Assembly: GCA_029844215.1 (NCBI GenBank)
Contig: CM056738.1
Span: 71,168,093 to 71,232,092, forward strand
Origin: Przewalskia tangutica
Lineage: Eukaryota; Streptophyta; Magnoliopsida; Solanales; Solanaceae
Direction: 5' to 3'
DNA: 64,000 nt
The notes under the pieces are model-generated. The model did no database searches and had not been told where the DNA came from. It saw nothing but the letters and a program-made list of their open reading frames with translations. Numbering within the stretch: the stretch's first letter is position 1; each line of letters begins with the position of its first letter. This document shows positions 12,133 through 24,784 of the stretch, piece after piece. Both the position numbers and the translations under genes were made by a program.

Positions 12133-12321
12133 AATATTCACATGTCTTAGTTTTATTTAATAAAAATAAGTGGGAACAGGTAATAATGCACTTTATACTT
12201 ATAGTGAAACTGTCCAATTTATTACATATGGCATTTTGCATAAAAGGCTTTTCGTGATTCCAATCCCTATATAGAGAGCCTGAAATAATGGGAATATGGC
12301 TTACATTATCGTGGAAAGAAC
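12133..12321. promoter_or_regulatory. Duplicated promoter-like block with TATA box
   Basis: Contains CCCTATATAGAGAGCCTG at about 12265, matching CCTATATAGAGAGCCTG at about 42380 upstream of the MYB gene. The match between units continues to AAAGAAC at 12321. No gene follows in unit 1. It is a promoter-like block by TATA sequence and conservation only. Confidence 0.4.
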
Positions 12322-13133
12322 GGTTGGAAATTTATTAACTTGAAATAAAGTTTAATCTATTATTTATGATTCGAATAATTGAGACCTCGAACGTCGGAAA
12401 TGTCGTTTCACACACGTGCATACGTTGTACCAAGGATTGTAAATTTTCTTAGTGAAAGAGATATTGATACGTAATAAAAAATGTTTGAGACATGAAATGA
12501 TAGACAGTTGTTGGCCAAATGACGAGTGTTTCACGTTGGTAAATGAAGGATGAAGTGTACGACATGTAAAAGATGTAACGATTTGGAAATCGCTGCAGAG
12601 TCGCGTCGCTTCAGATGCAGAATGGTCGACGGAAGCTGAAAAGTTTATGATCTTTGTGCTGATTTGGGGCATTGATTCTCCATTACTTGACACGTGAATT
12701 TAGCCATTATTTGGATAATTGAAACCTCTTAATAAGTGTCATTACATGACTATTGATTGTCATTAGTTGACTAGATGAGAGGTCATCTTTCACACACTAT
12801 AAATTGAGGCCTTAGGCTCAATTGGAAGGAGACATCAAAATCAGATTTATGATCTTCTTCTTCTCTAGCTTTCTTTCACACACTCTCAAAATGTTCTTCT
12901 TGTAGTAAACATTTGAGTTTCTTTTGCTCACTTGTTAGTTGTTGTTTTAGCTTGGGAGACAAATTGTCAATCACCGTAAAGGATACATACGGGGAAATAT
13001 TATCTTAAGGACAATGTACTAACGCCCGATTCAGCAAAGTCTTTGTAGTAGTTCACTTTCGTTCTTGTTCCAAATTATAATTTTTGTGTTCTTTACTTAC
13101 TTCCCATTTCCTTGTAACCTTCATTGTACTCAC
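12322..13133 (+). mobile_element. Probable solo LTR (about 812 bp) flanked by AAGAAC repeats
   Basis: Unit 2 is continuous at this point, so this is an insertion. AAGAAC occurs on both sides (12316-12321 and 13134-13139). The insert has a TATA-like 'cactataaattgagg' near 12797 and a T-rich transcribed-looking second half, as an LTR has, but its ends are not TG/CA. No coding sequence. It could also be another non-coding element. Confidence 0.5.
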
Positions 13134-13261
13134 AAGAACAAGTCAGCCAACACGCCAACAGCTCGTAAAAGGTCTTTTCTATTTGTGTTTAATTTATTTC
13201 TTGTATCTCCACATTTGAGTATATTTTAGTGTATTCATCATTTTTAATGTAAATATAAGGT

Positions 13262-13796
13262 ATTCATATAAAAAGAATTTCCTGCGTTAATATCATCTGA
13301 AGAGTCTCTAAAGATCAAGTGACTTGGGCTTAGTACCTGTTCCAGATGAAGACATTCCAAAGTGAGCAAATCATTCTATTGGAGTGACTCGTAATTTTAA
13401 GGATAATTTGGTAGGAATTGGGATAATCCAACTCCAGTATTGGGACTTAATGAGGACACTCCAAAGATTCCTATATACATAATAATATATAGACGCGCTT
13501 AAACTAGGTGACTAGGTATAAAATAGTTTGTGCATTTCGCTACGTTAAAATGGTGCTTCAATGAGACAAAGAGGCGCTAACAACTGCGACTCTTTGCGTC
13601 GGTCGAGTTTCCATGCGCTCGAAAGAGTAGCGGCTGCGGGTTCCTTCGTCAACAAAAAAAAGAGGCGCTAACACAATCGACAAGAGGCTCCATCTTGAGA
13701 AGAACGACACCGAATAATAAATATTTCACTTAATTACAATTCTTTCGCTGATAAATTATTTGTACGTTTTATAGTGTTGGGGGTCGAAAAACCGGA
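13262..13796. other. Unit 2 upstream DNA with a unit-specific block of about 300 bp
   Basis: 13262-13405 and 13700-13796 match unit 1. In between lies an unmatched block with two copies of 'agaggcgctaaca' (about 13569 and 13661) and a GC-richer centre. It is not recognised; a small non-coding insertion is likely. No gene. Confidence 0.45.
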
Positions 13797-14720
13797 TGTT
13801 AATGTTGAATTTGGTGTTGTGATATTTTGCCCAACATATCATTTTTAGTACTAAGTTAAAATTCAGAAATGTTTAAACAAATGTCACAACATTCGGACCA
13901 ACATTTCTATGACAAACAATTTTACTTCACGGACTGAAGCAATTCTCGTAGAATTTTTACCATGATGGTAAAGTAACTTGGCAAGGTGATTAGGAGCTGA
14001 TGAAAAACGTGGGAAGAACAAGTCAAAGTCGTTGTTATGCTTGGGGAACAAGTCCAAGAAGTTAGAGGATATTGCTCCATGATCTTCTCTAACAAATCTT
14101 TTCAGCTGCCCACCTTTCTTTCAACCTCTACAACAAGTCGATGAGCTTTTCAAATAAGAATCTCTACTATAAATAGAGAGGGAAGAAGAGTGAATCGATA
14201 TCTAGAATCAGATTGTAAAAATATCAATAGAGCTCTCGAGAATTCATCTCAGAAAACTGGATCGCAAGTGTTGCCTGAGCGGGTCGACAACATTATGTCC
14301 AACATTATAATTGATGCTTAGATTCTAGATTTGTTCTTTATTGAAGCAATTATGTCTATATCTATTTAGGTAGATTTTTCAGGCAGAAGTCATCTGCGGA
14401 CTTTAACTTTTTAATTTCTTTTGTTTTATTTTGTAAAATTGTAAAAGAAGAAATTTATTCAATCGTATATAAATATATACAATACTTTCGGTCACTGGCC
14501 GTCATAGGTTATATAATCAATATAACCTATGTAAATATTAAACATTTGTGTTCTTTATTATTTCTGCTGCAATTTACTCTTCAAAGGTTTTTCTGTTTTA
14601 TCGAAGTGTTGTCACTTGTGACTAATAACATTGTTGCCGACATTTGCAAACTGTATTAGCATTCGATTTATTTTTACTTACAGTTTGTTTTTATTTCCAT
14701 AGTATACCTCGGGACCAAAG
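13797..14720 (+). repeat. 5' LTR of Sirevirus-like element
   Basis: Starts TGTTAATGTTG and ends near 'cgggaccaa' just before the tRNA-Met primer site. The stretch from 13948 matches 39857-40620. A TATA-like 'ctataaatagagag' lies near 14166. Confidence 0.85.
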
Positions 14721-14723
14721 AAG

Positions 14724-14736
14724 TGGTATCAGAGTC
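14724..14736 (+). other. Primer-binding site (initiator tRNA-Met)
   Basis: TGGTATCAGAGTC follows the 5' LTR by a few bases. It is complementary to the 3' end of plant initiator tRNA-Met with a near-terminal mismatch. Confidence 0.85.
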
Positions 14737-14778
14737 AACACTTAACACAATGAGTGTTTGGTCCTGTTATTCAAAGCT

Positions 14779-16536
14779 ATGGATCCGACTAATATAACTA
14801 TTGGTAGACTTTCCATTTTAGATGGTACAAACTATGTCTATTGGAAGATTCTCCTACGTTCTCACATTAAATAAATTGATGTTAGGACATGAAGATCTAT
14901 AACCAATATGTATGTTGTTCCAATATTGTCGTCGGATGAGGAAGGTGACATTCTTGTTATTCCTGAATCCGAATGGACGACAGAAGAAACCAATAGTGCT
15001 AGCTTTGACGAAAAGGCATTAAATGCAATTTTTGGATGAGTTGATCTTTACATGTTCAAACTCATTCAAAACTGCCCAACAGCTAAGGATGCATGTGATA
15101 CTTTACAAATTCACTGTGAAGGTAGCTCAAGTGTTCGTCGAACTAAGCTATGTCTGCTCATGAACAAATATGAATGTTTAAGGATGAAAGAAACGGATGA
15201 TAATAAATCTTATTTTAAAAAGTTAATTGACATCTCTAATGAATGTCAAGTGCTTGGTGAACCATTAACCAACACTCAACTTGTTGAAAAAGCTCTCTGT
15301 TCTCTTCCCGAAAAGTTTAATTTAAAGATTTGTGTCATTGAAGAAGCTCACAATCTTGCTACTATGGACCTTCATACCTTGATGAGCATTCTCAAACCCT
15401 ATGAGATGTACATTGAGAATCAAATGGAACTATATAAGAGCAAGAATGTGGCACTTTAAGTTCAATCCTCGGAGAATCAAATCAATGAAGAGGATGAGAA
15501 TCTTGAAGAACTTGGTGAAGGTGTTAATGTTACCTTACTCACTTGAAAATACAATTCGATGGTGAGGAAGTTCAACTACGAGAGAAATCAATCTAAATCT
15601 AAACATCATCAAAACCAAGACTTCAATCAAAAGCCCACCAAGTTTCTTCCAAGTACTAAAAAAGGAAGTCAACTAAAAAGAACCAATTCAGATCGTACCA
15701 AATTTGATCCCAAACAACTAGAGTCTGTGTAATGTCATGCATGCTCAGGTTAGGGTCATTATGCTAATGAATGTGCAACCACTCTTAGCAAATTTGGTAA
15801 GAATATGTGGGTCTCCCTTAGTAACGATGAAGGAGAAGAGGAATGAGATCAAGAAGTCAAATCACAAGCAATATTGGCCATTGTTTATGAACAATCTATG
15901 TCTGATAATGAAGATGATATATGTAATGTTATCTCATATGTCACAACATTTCAGACAACATCTACAATAACATCTGCATCTCCAACAATATCCAAAAGGT
16001 ACTTATTCTCTAACTATTCTGATGTGTATTGCTTTAGTGGTTTTATTTCTAGTGGTGAGGCTAAGTGTATGGATCAAGTTGAAAGCAACGATGAAATTAT
16101 TAATGAATTACAAAGCATATATAAAGCCTTAATCATAGAATCCAAACAACTTGACACAAATGTAAAATCTTTAACTTGTGTGAATGTAGATCTAAAAGGT
16201 ACAATAATCCGACTAGAGGTTGCACATGCCAAAAAAGATACTGAATTTGGTAAGATTCGTGTAAAATTGGATTTAGCCGAAGCAACCTTCCGTAATTTCA
16301 ACTCATGGACTTCTAAATTGAATGAGATAGTCAACTTTAGTAAACCTTCATGTATTGGGTACACAAACTCTCTTAAAACTATATGCTCTAGTTCGTTTGA
16401 CAAAAATGAGAAAATATGCTTTCTAAAAGAAATAGGAATAAATAATAGGTTTTCATATATGTCAAAGAATATAAAGTTTGTGTGTCATCGTTGTAACTCC
16501 CCTGGACACTTAAAACCATATTGTTTCAAACTTTAA
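14779..16536 (+). pseudogene. Sirevirus-like gag (broken)
   Basis: The ATG at 14779 opens MDPTNITIGRLSILDGTNY, the copia gag start, and meets a TAA at 14872. The gag core (KDACDTLQIHCEGSSSVRR ... LCSLPEKF) continues in another frame at 15052-15459, then a Lys/Asn-rich linker. A last piece (15874-16536) is rich in coiled-coil-like sequence and ends with a zinc knuckle CHRCNSPGHLKPYC. Several stops mean that no full gag can be made. Confidence 0.82.
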
Positions 16537-16649
16537 GATTCTGTGAGCAATATATTACCTAAAAGGCTATCCAACATCTCAGACAACATTCGAAGCAACA
16601 TTCTGAGCCGAAAGGTAAAAAATGTTTTAAAAGAGTTTGGGTTCTCAAA

Positions 16650-19095
16650 ATGAATATAACTTGTAATATTGCGATAACTGTTTTAAGAACTAACATTGCA
16701 GATTCTTGGTACTTTGATAGTGTATGTTCTCGCCATATGACAGGTATAAAGGAGTTTCTAAAGAACTACGAGTCATTCAATGAATGTAACGTAACTTACA
16801 AAGGTGGCAGTAAAAACAAAATAATTGGAAAAGGAATTTTGGATATTCCTGGATTTTCATCTTTAAGAAATGTCTTACATGTTGAGGGTTTAAGGGCTAA
16901 TTTGATTAGTATTAGTTAATTGTGTGATGACAACCTTGAGGTAAAATTTAATAAGAATGCTTGTAAAGTTACGAATGAAGCTAATGAATGTTTCATGTCA
17001 GGTACTAGAACATGTGATAATTGCTATCTTGTTGCAAGACAAGAAACATGCAATAATGTTAAGATCGACGACACAACACTATGACATCAAAAGTTGGGGC
17101 ATGTCAACTACCGCAATCTGGAAAAATTGATCTCATATGAAGTGGTTAGAGGCTTACCCGATCTTAGCCATAAAGGTAAAACAGTCCGTGAAGATTGTAT
17201 AAAAGGTAAGCAAACATGTGTTTCCCATAATGTTGTTCATAATTATGGATGTTATCGGTCCGGTCCGGGTATCGACATACCAAAACCGGACCGATAAGGT
17301 TACCGGATCGGACCGATAAGAATTCGATCCTGAAAAGAGATTCGGGACCGGACCGATACCTTATCGGACAGGTACCTGATCCAGTCCGATAAGGTTACCG
17401 ATCCGATTCTGGATAGTGTTTCCGGTCTAAAATATTAAAATCCCTGCTTTACTTAAAAATTTATGTTTTACTTATAAATTTTTTCTAAAAAATTCTACTT
17501 TACTACCTTTATTGCTTTACATAATACATATTAACAAACTTAAAGTAATATATAATAGTAATATTTCAAGGATTGATAAGATAGTTACCGGATATCGGAC
17601 TGAGACTGATAACATATAAGTTATCGGGTAATTAGACCGGGTTGTCGGACCGAATCCTTTTCTAAAAATGAAGTTTGGGACTTAGTTCCACGTCCAAATA
17701 ATACAAATGTAATTGGAACTAAGTGGATTTTTAAAATAAATCAAATGAATCGGGAATCTTTGTTAGAAATAAAGCTCGTCTAGTTGCACAAGGCTATACT
17801 CAGGCCGAAGGAGTCGATTATGACGAAACCTTCACACATGTGGCTAGAATTGAATCAATTAGATTGCTTCTTGCCATTGTCGGCTTTCTAAAAATTACTT
17901 TACACCAAGTGGATGTAAAAGGTGCATTTATAAATGGTTTTCTAGATAAGGAAGTTTATGTTGAACAACCAAAAAGATTTGAAGATCCTTACCATCCACA
18001 CTATGTATACAAGCTCAAAAGGCTTTGCATGGAATGAAACAAGTTACTCGTGCATGGTATGACCATTTAACTTTCTTCTTGAATTTGGTTTTAACCGTGG
18101 TGAAGCTGATCGTACTTTATTAATTAAACATCATGGTGTAGTTATTATTATTGCTCAAATATATGTAGATGACATAGTTTTTGGTTCGACCTCACAGTCT
18201 TACCTAACACCATTTGTTTAAGCAATGTCATCAACATTTGAGATGAGCATGATTGGGGAACTAACTTTTTTCTTAGGCTTGCAGATTAAGCAGAAGATGC
18301 ATTCTTCATCTCCTAGAGTAAATATGCCAAGAATCTAGTTAAGAGGTTTGAATTGGAAAACGCTAAGAAGATGAACTCCAATAGGATCATCACAAAAGAT
18401 ATGTAAGGATAATGTTGGTGAAAATGTCGACCCAATATTGTATCGATCTATGATAGGTAGCCTTCTATATCTCACTGCTAGTCGTCCTGATATAATGTTT
18501 AGTGTTTGTGTATGTGCTCGATTCAAAGCTTATCCCAAAATTTCCCATTTAAATGCAGTGAAACGTATCATTAGATATGTTGCTGGCACATGCGAGTTGG
18601 GAATTTGGTATTCCAAAGACACTAATCATAATTTCATAGGGTATAGTGACTCGGATTGGGCTGGTGATGTGGATGATAGAAAGAGTACAAGTGGATGATG
18701 TTTTTATCTTGGAAATAATCTTGTTTTATGGTATAGTCGTAAACAAAATTGTGTCTCTCTTTCAACTGCTGAATCTGAATATGTAGCAGCTGGAAGTTGT
18801 TGATATCAATTAATATGGCTACGACACATGCTAAACGACTATGGTTTTACAAGTAACATTTTAGTTTTGTATTGTGATAATCTGAGTGCCCTAAATATTT
18901 CCAAAAATTCAGTTCAACACTCGCGTACAAAACATATTGATATTAGACATCATTTTTTAAGAGATTTAGTTGAAAAAAAGCTAGTCAAAATTGAACATGG
19001 ATACTACTCTACAACTAGCTGATATTTTTACAAAAGCTTTAGACAATGAGAGATTTTCAAGTTTGAAGAAATCTCTCGGTCTTTGTAATCTCTAA
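16650..19095 (+). pseudogene. Sirevirus-like pol, integrase core missing
   Basis: Protease region SWYFDSVCSRHMTG at about 16700 has Val where the usual DSG/DSA has Gly/Ala. GAG-pre-integrase (GHVNYRNLEKLI) is at 17094. The integrase core is absent and replaced by hAT-like sequence (about 17245-17660). Reverse transcriptase resumes at 17665 (DLVPRP, TKWIFKIN, QVDVKGAFINGFLDKEVYV), with YVDDIVFG near 18165, and RNase H at 18438-19095 (YSDSDWAGDVDDRKSTSG, then IDIRHHFLRDLVEK). Frameshifts split it. Pol would copy and insert the element; here the integration step is lost. Confidence 0.85.
17245..17660. mobile_element. hAT-like non-autonomous fragment inside the pol region
   Basis: About 415 bp with both sides full of 'accggaccgataag'/'atcggtccggtccgg' in opposite orientation and an AT-rich middle, the same end style as 6044-6868. 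Clean TIRs and TSD were not found, and the integrase core is missing at this place. The insertion was therefore accompanied or followed by a deletion. Confidence 0.6.
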
Positions 19096-20555
19096 AAAGA
19101 TATTTTTGGTAAATGTCGGCTGAAATGTCTAACATTTCGGGTGACATTTACATATGTAATATCATAATCTAATTATTATTGTTGTATAGTGCATTACTTT
19201 TGGTCACAAGCATGATCCTTCAATAAGAACATGATTCCAAAATGATATTGTTCTTTGAGATGATATTAGATATCATAAAAAGGGAGTATCAAAATAAGGC
19301 AAAGCCTTTACAAATTTTTGGCAACTATGCAAAATGAGCAAAACTCTTGAAATGACATTGTTCTTATTCTATATGAGTATCAAGTGCTTCAAAGGATTTT
19401 GAGAATACTAAAGAAGTATTCTTTTTTTTTTACACGAAAATCTTTTTATATGTGTTTTATGATTAGATCAAGGACACGATGAGAAAATGTTACATAAGTC
19501 TAGTGGTTAAACTCATAAATATATATATAAAATGTGTCTTGATTTGTTGCCAAAACGAAAGGTTCTTGCGGGATCATAATACTTGTGTTGTCCAAATGTT
19601 GTCAACATTGTTGTTGACATTTTCAGATAATGATATTTGTTGGGATGTTGATCGTAACTGATTCCAGAAAAATTATATTTATAATCCCTGTTTTTATGTC
19701 ATGTTCTTAATTGGAATTCAAACTTTAAAAGGATATGATCAAATTCCAAATAAGATGTCCATCTTTTTATCACAAAATTTTAGATGTAAGTTTTTGAATA
19801 AACATCAAACACCTAAAATTAAGGAATTTTTTTAATGATTTCCAAGAGTATAAATATCCAATTCATTTATTTTTTCTTTTTACCATTTTTTTGTCTTTTT
19901 CGAAAAAGTAAAAAAATGAAAGGTAAAATCACATCACCTCGGTAAAACCTTTACCAAATCGATGGAATCATCACTTTCACCATCATCCAAAAACCCTAAA
20001 ACCTCTTCTCCAAACTCAACAATGGAAACATCCCCTATGTAAACACCCTTGTCAGCCAACACCACCACCAACACACCAATGAGCACCAGTCCACCATAAT
20101 ACACAGGTGCATCTTCTTCACACCTACCAGAGAACAGGTGCACAGTTATTATCCTTAGAGGAGATAAGGAATCTCTTGCGGTCAGTTACCCAGGGGATTA
20201 TAATAATTCCATTGATGTAGATGCTACATCAAATTTTTCTACCCTCGGTAAAAAGATCAATTCATCCTCCTTTCCCTCTCGGAGATCAAGTCGAGAGTTT
20301 GAAAAAATATTTCAACAAGAGCCCAACACAAAGAGGTCCAGGTTTGAAACAACAATCCCTACATGCTCAATCAGTGACACAGAGGATATGGATTTCAAAC
20401 TATCTTCAGAAGACATTGAAGAAGAGCCGCACGTCTCTGATCCTCAAACTGAGTCGTCAGTCTCTGTTTCACAATGTGAATCTCAAGACGATGAGATTCC
20501 TGACGACACTCCCTTGAAAAGATTTTGGCCCAAAGGAATCCCCGTCATGCCAAAC
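19096..20555 (+). other. Post-pol region of the Sirevirus-like element, first part
   Basis: 19096-19900 has no coding signal. From about 19960 a Ser/Pro/Thr-rich reading frame with stops (MESSLSPSSKNPKTSSPNS) starts. An acidic part follows (about 20380-20510) and RFWPKGIPVMPN directly at the hAT insertion. It is probably the N-terminal part of the third (envelope-like) ORF that continues at 38383. Confidence 0.45.
20548..20555. other. Left 8-bp TSD of the hAT element
   Basis: TGCCAAAC, identical to 38383-38390 on the other side of the hAT element. It proves the boundaries and shows that the insertion was in the post-pol region. Confidence 0.93.
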
Positions 20556-23322
20556 TAGGGATGTCAGTGGGGCGGGTAAATACGGGTACCGCACCGCACC
20601 CGCTCCAGTTGGGGCGGGTATGGGGGATGGTTTGGTGGATGGTGGGGCGGGTATGGGTATCGAAAGTGCTACCCGCCATGGGTAGTGGGGCGGGGGTGGA
20701 TTTCATATAAGCCCCGCCCCGCCCACTCTACCCGCACTGCACGCGCGTCAACACGCACCGTCGATACGCCCGCTATTAATTTAATTAAGCTATTTATTAA
20801 TTTATTTGATCATATTTAAAATATTACTTCACACAAAGGGCACAACCATTTATTAAGCCCGGTGCCTGTGCCTCGTTTTTATTAACTCAGTAATAAGCCC
20901 GGTGCCTGTGCCTCGTTTTTATTAACTCAGTAATAAGCCCGGTGCCCGGCCGCTCGGATCTCCAGTAGTTTAACAACCATTCAACCACACAAATAAAACC
21001 CTACATCTCATTAGCTAATAGCACACCATCACACCACATCCGCATAAAACACTCTTTCAGATTTTTTTCATCTCCCTCTACAAAAAAGGGCAAAAACACA
21101 TTGTAAAATCGCAGATCGAAGGTAACTCAGCAAAGGGCCTGTAACCGTAGTAGCCATTTTGATTGCAGACCCAATAGCAAAATCGCAGATCGAAGGTAAA
21201 CTCATTGTAATTTCTTTGATATATGTTTGTTGTTCATCTGCTCGAATAGCAATCTAAGCCTATTTCTGAAGAACTTATGTGTCTCTAGGCGATTGAGTGA
21301 GTTGTTTTCTCCACTGCTTGTCTCCCAGTGTGAAAGAAATAGGTTCTTCTTAGTGGGCACAACTATTGTAGCACCCTTTGCTTAATTTCCTTGAAACTTC
21401 CAAGCCATTGGGTTTGTTGAAAGACTAATCAATGTATCGACTCTTCCTTAAAGTAAAAGCAACAAAGTCAAAGGGAAAAAAAAGGAATTTGTGGTGTTTT
21501 ATTTTAGAAAACAGATTCATTATTTTTAAAAGAAAAATGCAAAGTCGACGGAGTTATTTTACAAAACAGGCTTAATTATGGTTTGATTGAGTGAGTTGTT
21601 TTTTATTAATATGCACATATTTTTTCTAAGTAGCACCACTGCTTATGATTCTAAATTTTGCTTTATATCTAGTATGTATTCAGCAGTGAAAGCAACTAGA
21701 TAATCAGGTATCTTTTGCAATCAGTATTGGATTTATATGTTTTGACACCATTATGCCATTCTTTTTGTTCTTTACAGTGTTACGGCCATGGGAGATGAGA
21801 ACTTTAATTCCGGGACAAGACCTTCCGAACGGACAGTGGTTTTGAAGGTTCTTCCAATGCAAATCTGATTCTCTTAGACTTAGAGGGTCCAAATGAAATA
21901 GAATCAGACCTAGACCCTTCTATTATACCTCTTACTAGTAGACATACTTCCGAAGTTTGGAAAAATTATAAAAGGAAGAAGGTAAATGATCAAATGAAAG
22001 CCTAATGTAACTTTTGTGCTAAGCTTTTGACAGGAGGGCCAAAAGCTGGCACATCTCATTTGAGAGATCACACCAAGTCTTGTGCCAAGAGAGTATGCCA
22101 AGATATTCGACAAACTAGATTGTTTGGGTCACTATCTAATCCCGCCAATAATGGTGAAACACTATCATTGGCGGCATATGAGTTTCACCAAGCGGATGGG
22201 AGACGAGATTTGGCAGAAATGACTATCCTCCATGAATACCCATTAAATATAGTTGAACATTACGGGTTTAGAAAATTTTGTAAGACACTGAAACCGGGTT
22301 TCAAAGTACCATGCCGTAACACGACTAGGAATGATATTATGAAAAGGTATGCTACTGAGAAGGAGTTAATGATTCAGATATTGGACAAGGCCAAAAGTAA
22401 GATTGCTTTAACAACTGATATGTGGACTTCAAGTAATCAACGAAAAGGCTACATGGCAGTCACTGCTCACTTCATTAGTAATACATGGAAGCTACAAAGT
22501 CGTATTCTGAGGTATATACATGTTTCAAATGTGCATGTTTTCTGTTTGAAATGTTTTTTTTCTTTTCTATAATGTTCTTGTCACGACCCGAGCCGGGCAT
22601 GATCGTACCTATCGGGTACCATCGGTATATGTCGAGAGAATAGCAATGAACATACATAACACATAACTTATAAAAAGGTAAACATCACCGGCGGTAGATA
22701 AGTGTCTTCCATAAAACATTCTTTAAATGCAGTATAGTAGTACAGGGTTCTTATAGCCCAAAACACATAGGTGACCACAGGCACTTAAAGATAACAAGCG
22801 TGGCGGACGGGGCCGCCATACCACGAATGTACAAAATACCTATAGCATCGGGGAATATCCGTACGATAGACAAGCTTCGGAGGATGGAGCTTCGACAGGA
22901 ATAGTGATCCTAAGAACGAGGATCCTCAATGCTTACTGCCTGCGGCATGAACGCAGCCCGAGGAAGGGTCGACACATATGTACCAAGTATGTAAAGTTGG
23001 AAATCTTGTAATAATGATATCATAAGTCTAAGAGTAGTGAGTCATGGAAGACAATAAAATACCTTTTCTGGTGCCTTACTAACAATGAGAGTGACAAGTA
23101 TATAAATATAATCTGCATAAAATAGGGTCTTAGGATCAAAACAGGTGCCTCAGTAGTATCAATAAGCACCCCTACTCTCGGGACTATTTCACCGCATAGG
23201 TCCTGTGGACCGCGTGAGGTATTCTCGCATGTTGTACCGCCGCGTGGGACTATTTCACCGCGTAAGCCCATAAGGACTCGCATGAGGTATTCCTCGCATC
23301 GTGGGTAGCAAATCCACGTAAC

Positions 23323-23582
23323 GGTGGTATAACGATCTTGGGGACTTTCCGCCGGATATACTCTTACCACAGGCGGATGGTATAACGATCTTGGGGCTTG
23401 CCGCCGGATATACTCTTACTCAAGCGGTGGTATAACGATCTTGGGGCTTGCCCCTCAGATATACTCTTACACTGAAGAAGGTGGTATGACGATCTTGGGG
23501 CTTGCCCCTCAGACATACTCTTACCCTGGAGTAGGTGGTATAACGATCTTGGGGCTTGCCCCTCAGATATACTCTTACCCTA
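23323..23582. repeat. LTR-internal tandem repeat, 5 units of about 52-55 bp
   Basis: Each unit contains 'ggtataacgatcttggggc' and ends 'atatactcttac'. Units start near 23323, 23378, 23429, 23484 and 23536. The same array is in the other LTR at 34258-34513. Confidence 0.85.
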
Positions 23583-24761
23583 GCTCAAACTGTCATCGTA
23601 TCATAATCATAAATAAGTTAAGAAAACTTATAACTTCTTATTAGTCTTGTTCATATACCCTCTCATTTTAGTTTACTTAAGGCACTTAATCATATCTTTA
23701 ATAAAAGAAAACCAGGAATTTTACCCAAGTACTACATACTTCAATTCTTTTAAAAGTGACTTTTTTCATACATAAAGCTCTTGGGCAATTGATGCCTTAA
23801 AATCAATTTGCCTTTCATAAATCAAATCATTTGTCCTTACTTGTCTTACTTAGAGTAAATCTCTTCTCATTAATTTTTTATAAAGCTAATAAACCAACTT
23901 CCCATAAAGTTGTTATATTAACCCTCCACTTTAGTAAAACTACACTTTTCCCCTAACTAAGGGACTTATACATTCTTAAAACGACACAAGTCTTTATATA
24001 CTTAAAACAAGTAAGAATACCAAATCTTGTACGTCTACCGTACTACATAGTTACATCTATTCATGCTCAAGAGATAGGAAAGCTTCACATACCTCTTTGG
24101 TCAATCCACTTGCTAAGTCCAAACTACCGCAAGTAATATGTCAACCTAAAATAACCATGATACGTTTATTAACCTCTAATCTTAATGTAGAACAATCCAA
24201 GTTCAAAGTCACTAAATTCTATGGAAAATTGGGCAGCATTTCCTTTGTTTCTACTCACTTTGCCACCTTTCTCAAGGCCGAATTTATCATCCAATTGCCA
24301 CATTTAAGGCTCAATCAATCCAACAATTCAAAGGGGATTACACACCTAAACTTGGGTGTGTAAAATTCTGCCCCATAAGTTACAACAATTCACTTAACAA
24401 TTCTAAGGTAGTTTTTAGGCTACAACATGCTCATAATCTCTTCTTAACCCATTTTTCATATCCAAACCACATTTCTAGCATGCAATGACTCTAAGAGCAT
24501 TATTTACTATCACAAGTTCTTTCTTTTTAACATGCAACACTATAAACTAAATCTAAAGGAAGAATCATTACCTTAGAGTTTTAGCCAAACTTATTCCAAA
24601 TATTTTTCTAGCTTCCTTGCCAAGAACACCACCACAATCTAGCCACAAGCTTCCTTTTTTGTTCTTAACTTTTCAGATTTTTCCTTAGGCTTGGATTTCC
24701 TTTGGAAATGTAGAGAGAAGGAGGAGCTGATTTTTAGAGAGAGGGAGAGAAATTGGAAGAT

Positions 24762-24784
24762 GACCAAGTCTTCAAGACTTGGTC
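24762..24784. promoter_or_regulatory. TATA-proximal palindrome of the Tekay LTR
   Basis: Arms of 11 nt (GACCAAGTCTT and its complement) around one base. On the minus strand 'GCAATATATTG' lies directly before it, so the palindrome spans the expected transcription start. The same arrangement is at 32482-32504, 35688-35710 and 62928-62951. Confidence 0.6.

Larger units (their letters stand above)
5908..13192 (+). repeat. Unit 1 of the tandem duplication upstream of the MYB gene
   Basis: The unit begins with 'tttatttcttgtatctcc' (5908) and ends with 'tgtgtttaattta' (13184-13196), where the same start sequence recurs. Homologous blocks shared with unit 2 are 8165-8430 vs 13265-13795, 8430-8725 vs 40621-40930, 11704-12321 vs 40965-42440 and 13138-13196 vs 42440-42493. 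Unit 1 holds its own insertions (hAT 6044, hAT 7200, copia 8727, insert 12322). It contains no MYB coding sequence. By eye the shared blocks differ by roughly a tenth, so the duplication is old. Confidence 0.85.

Noticed and set aside
12364..12693. Minus-strand 109-codon frame
   Set aside because: No domain, and it lies in the non-coding solo-LTR-like insert.
14724..14736. tRNA gene
   Set aside because: Only the short complement of the tRNA-Met 3' end is present, that is, a retrotransposon primer site.
23323..23582. CRISPR-like regular repeats
   Set aside because: Units are contiguous tandem repeats without unique spacers, inside a plant LTR.
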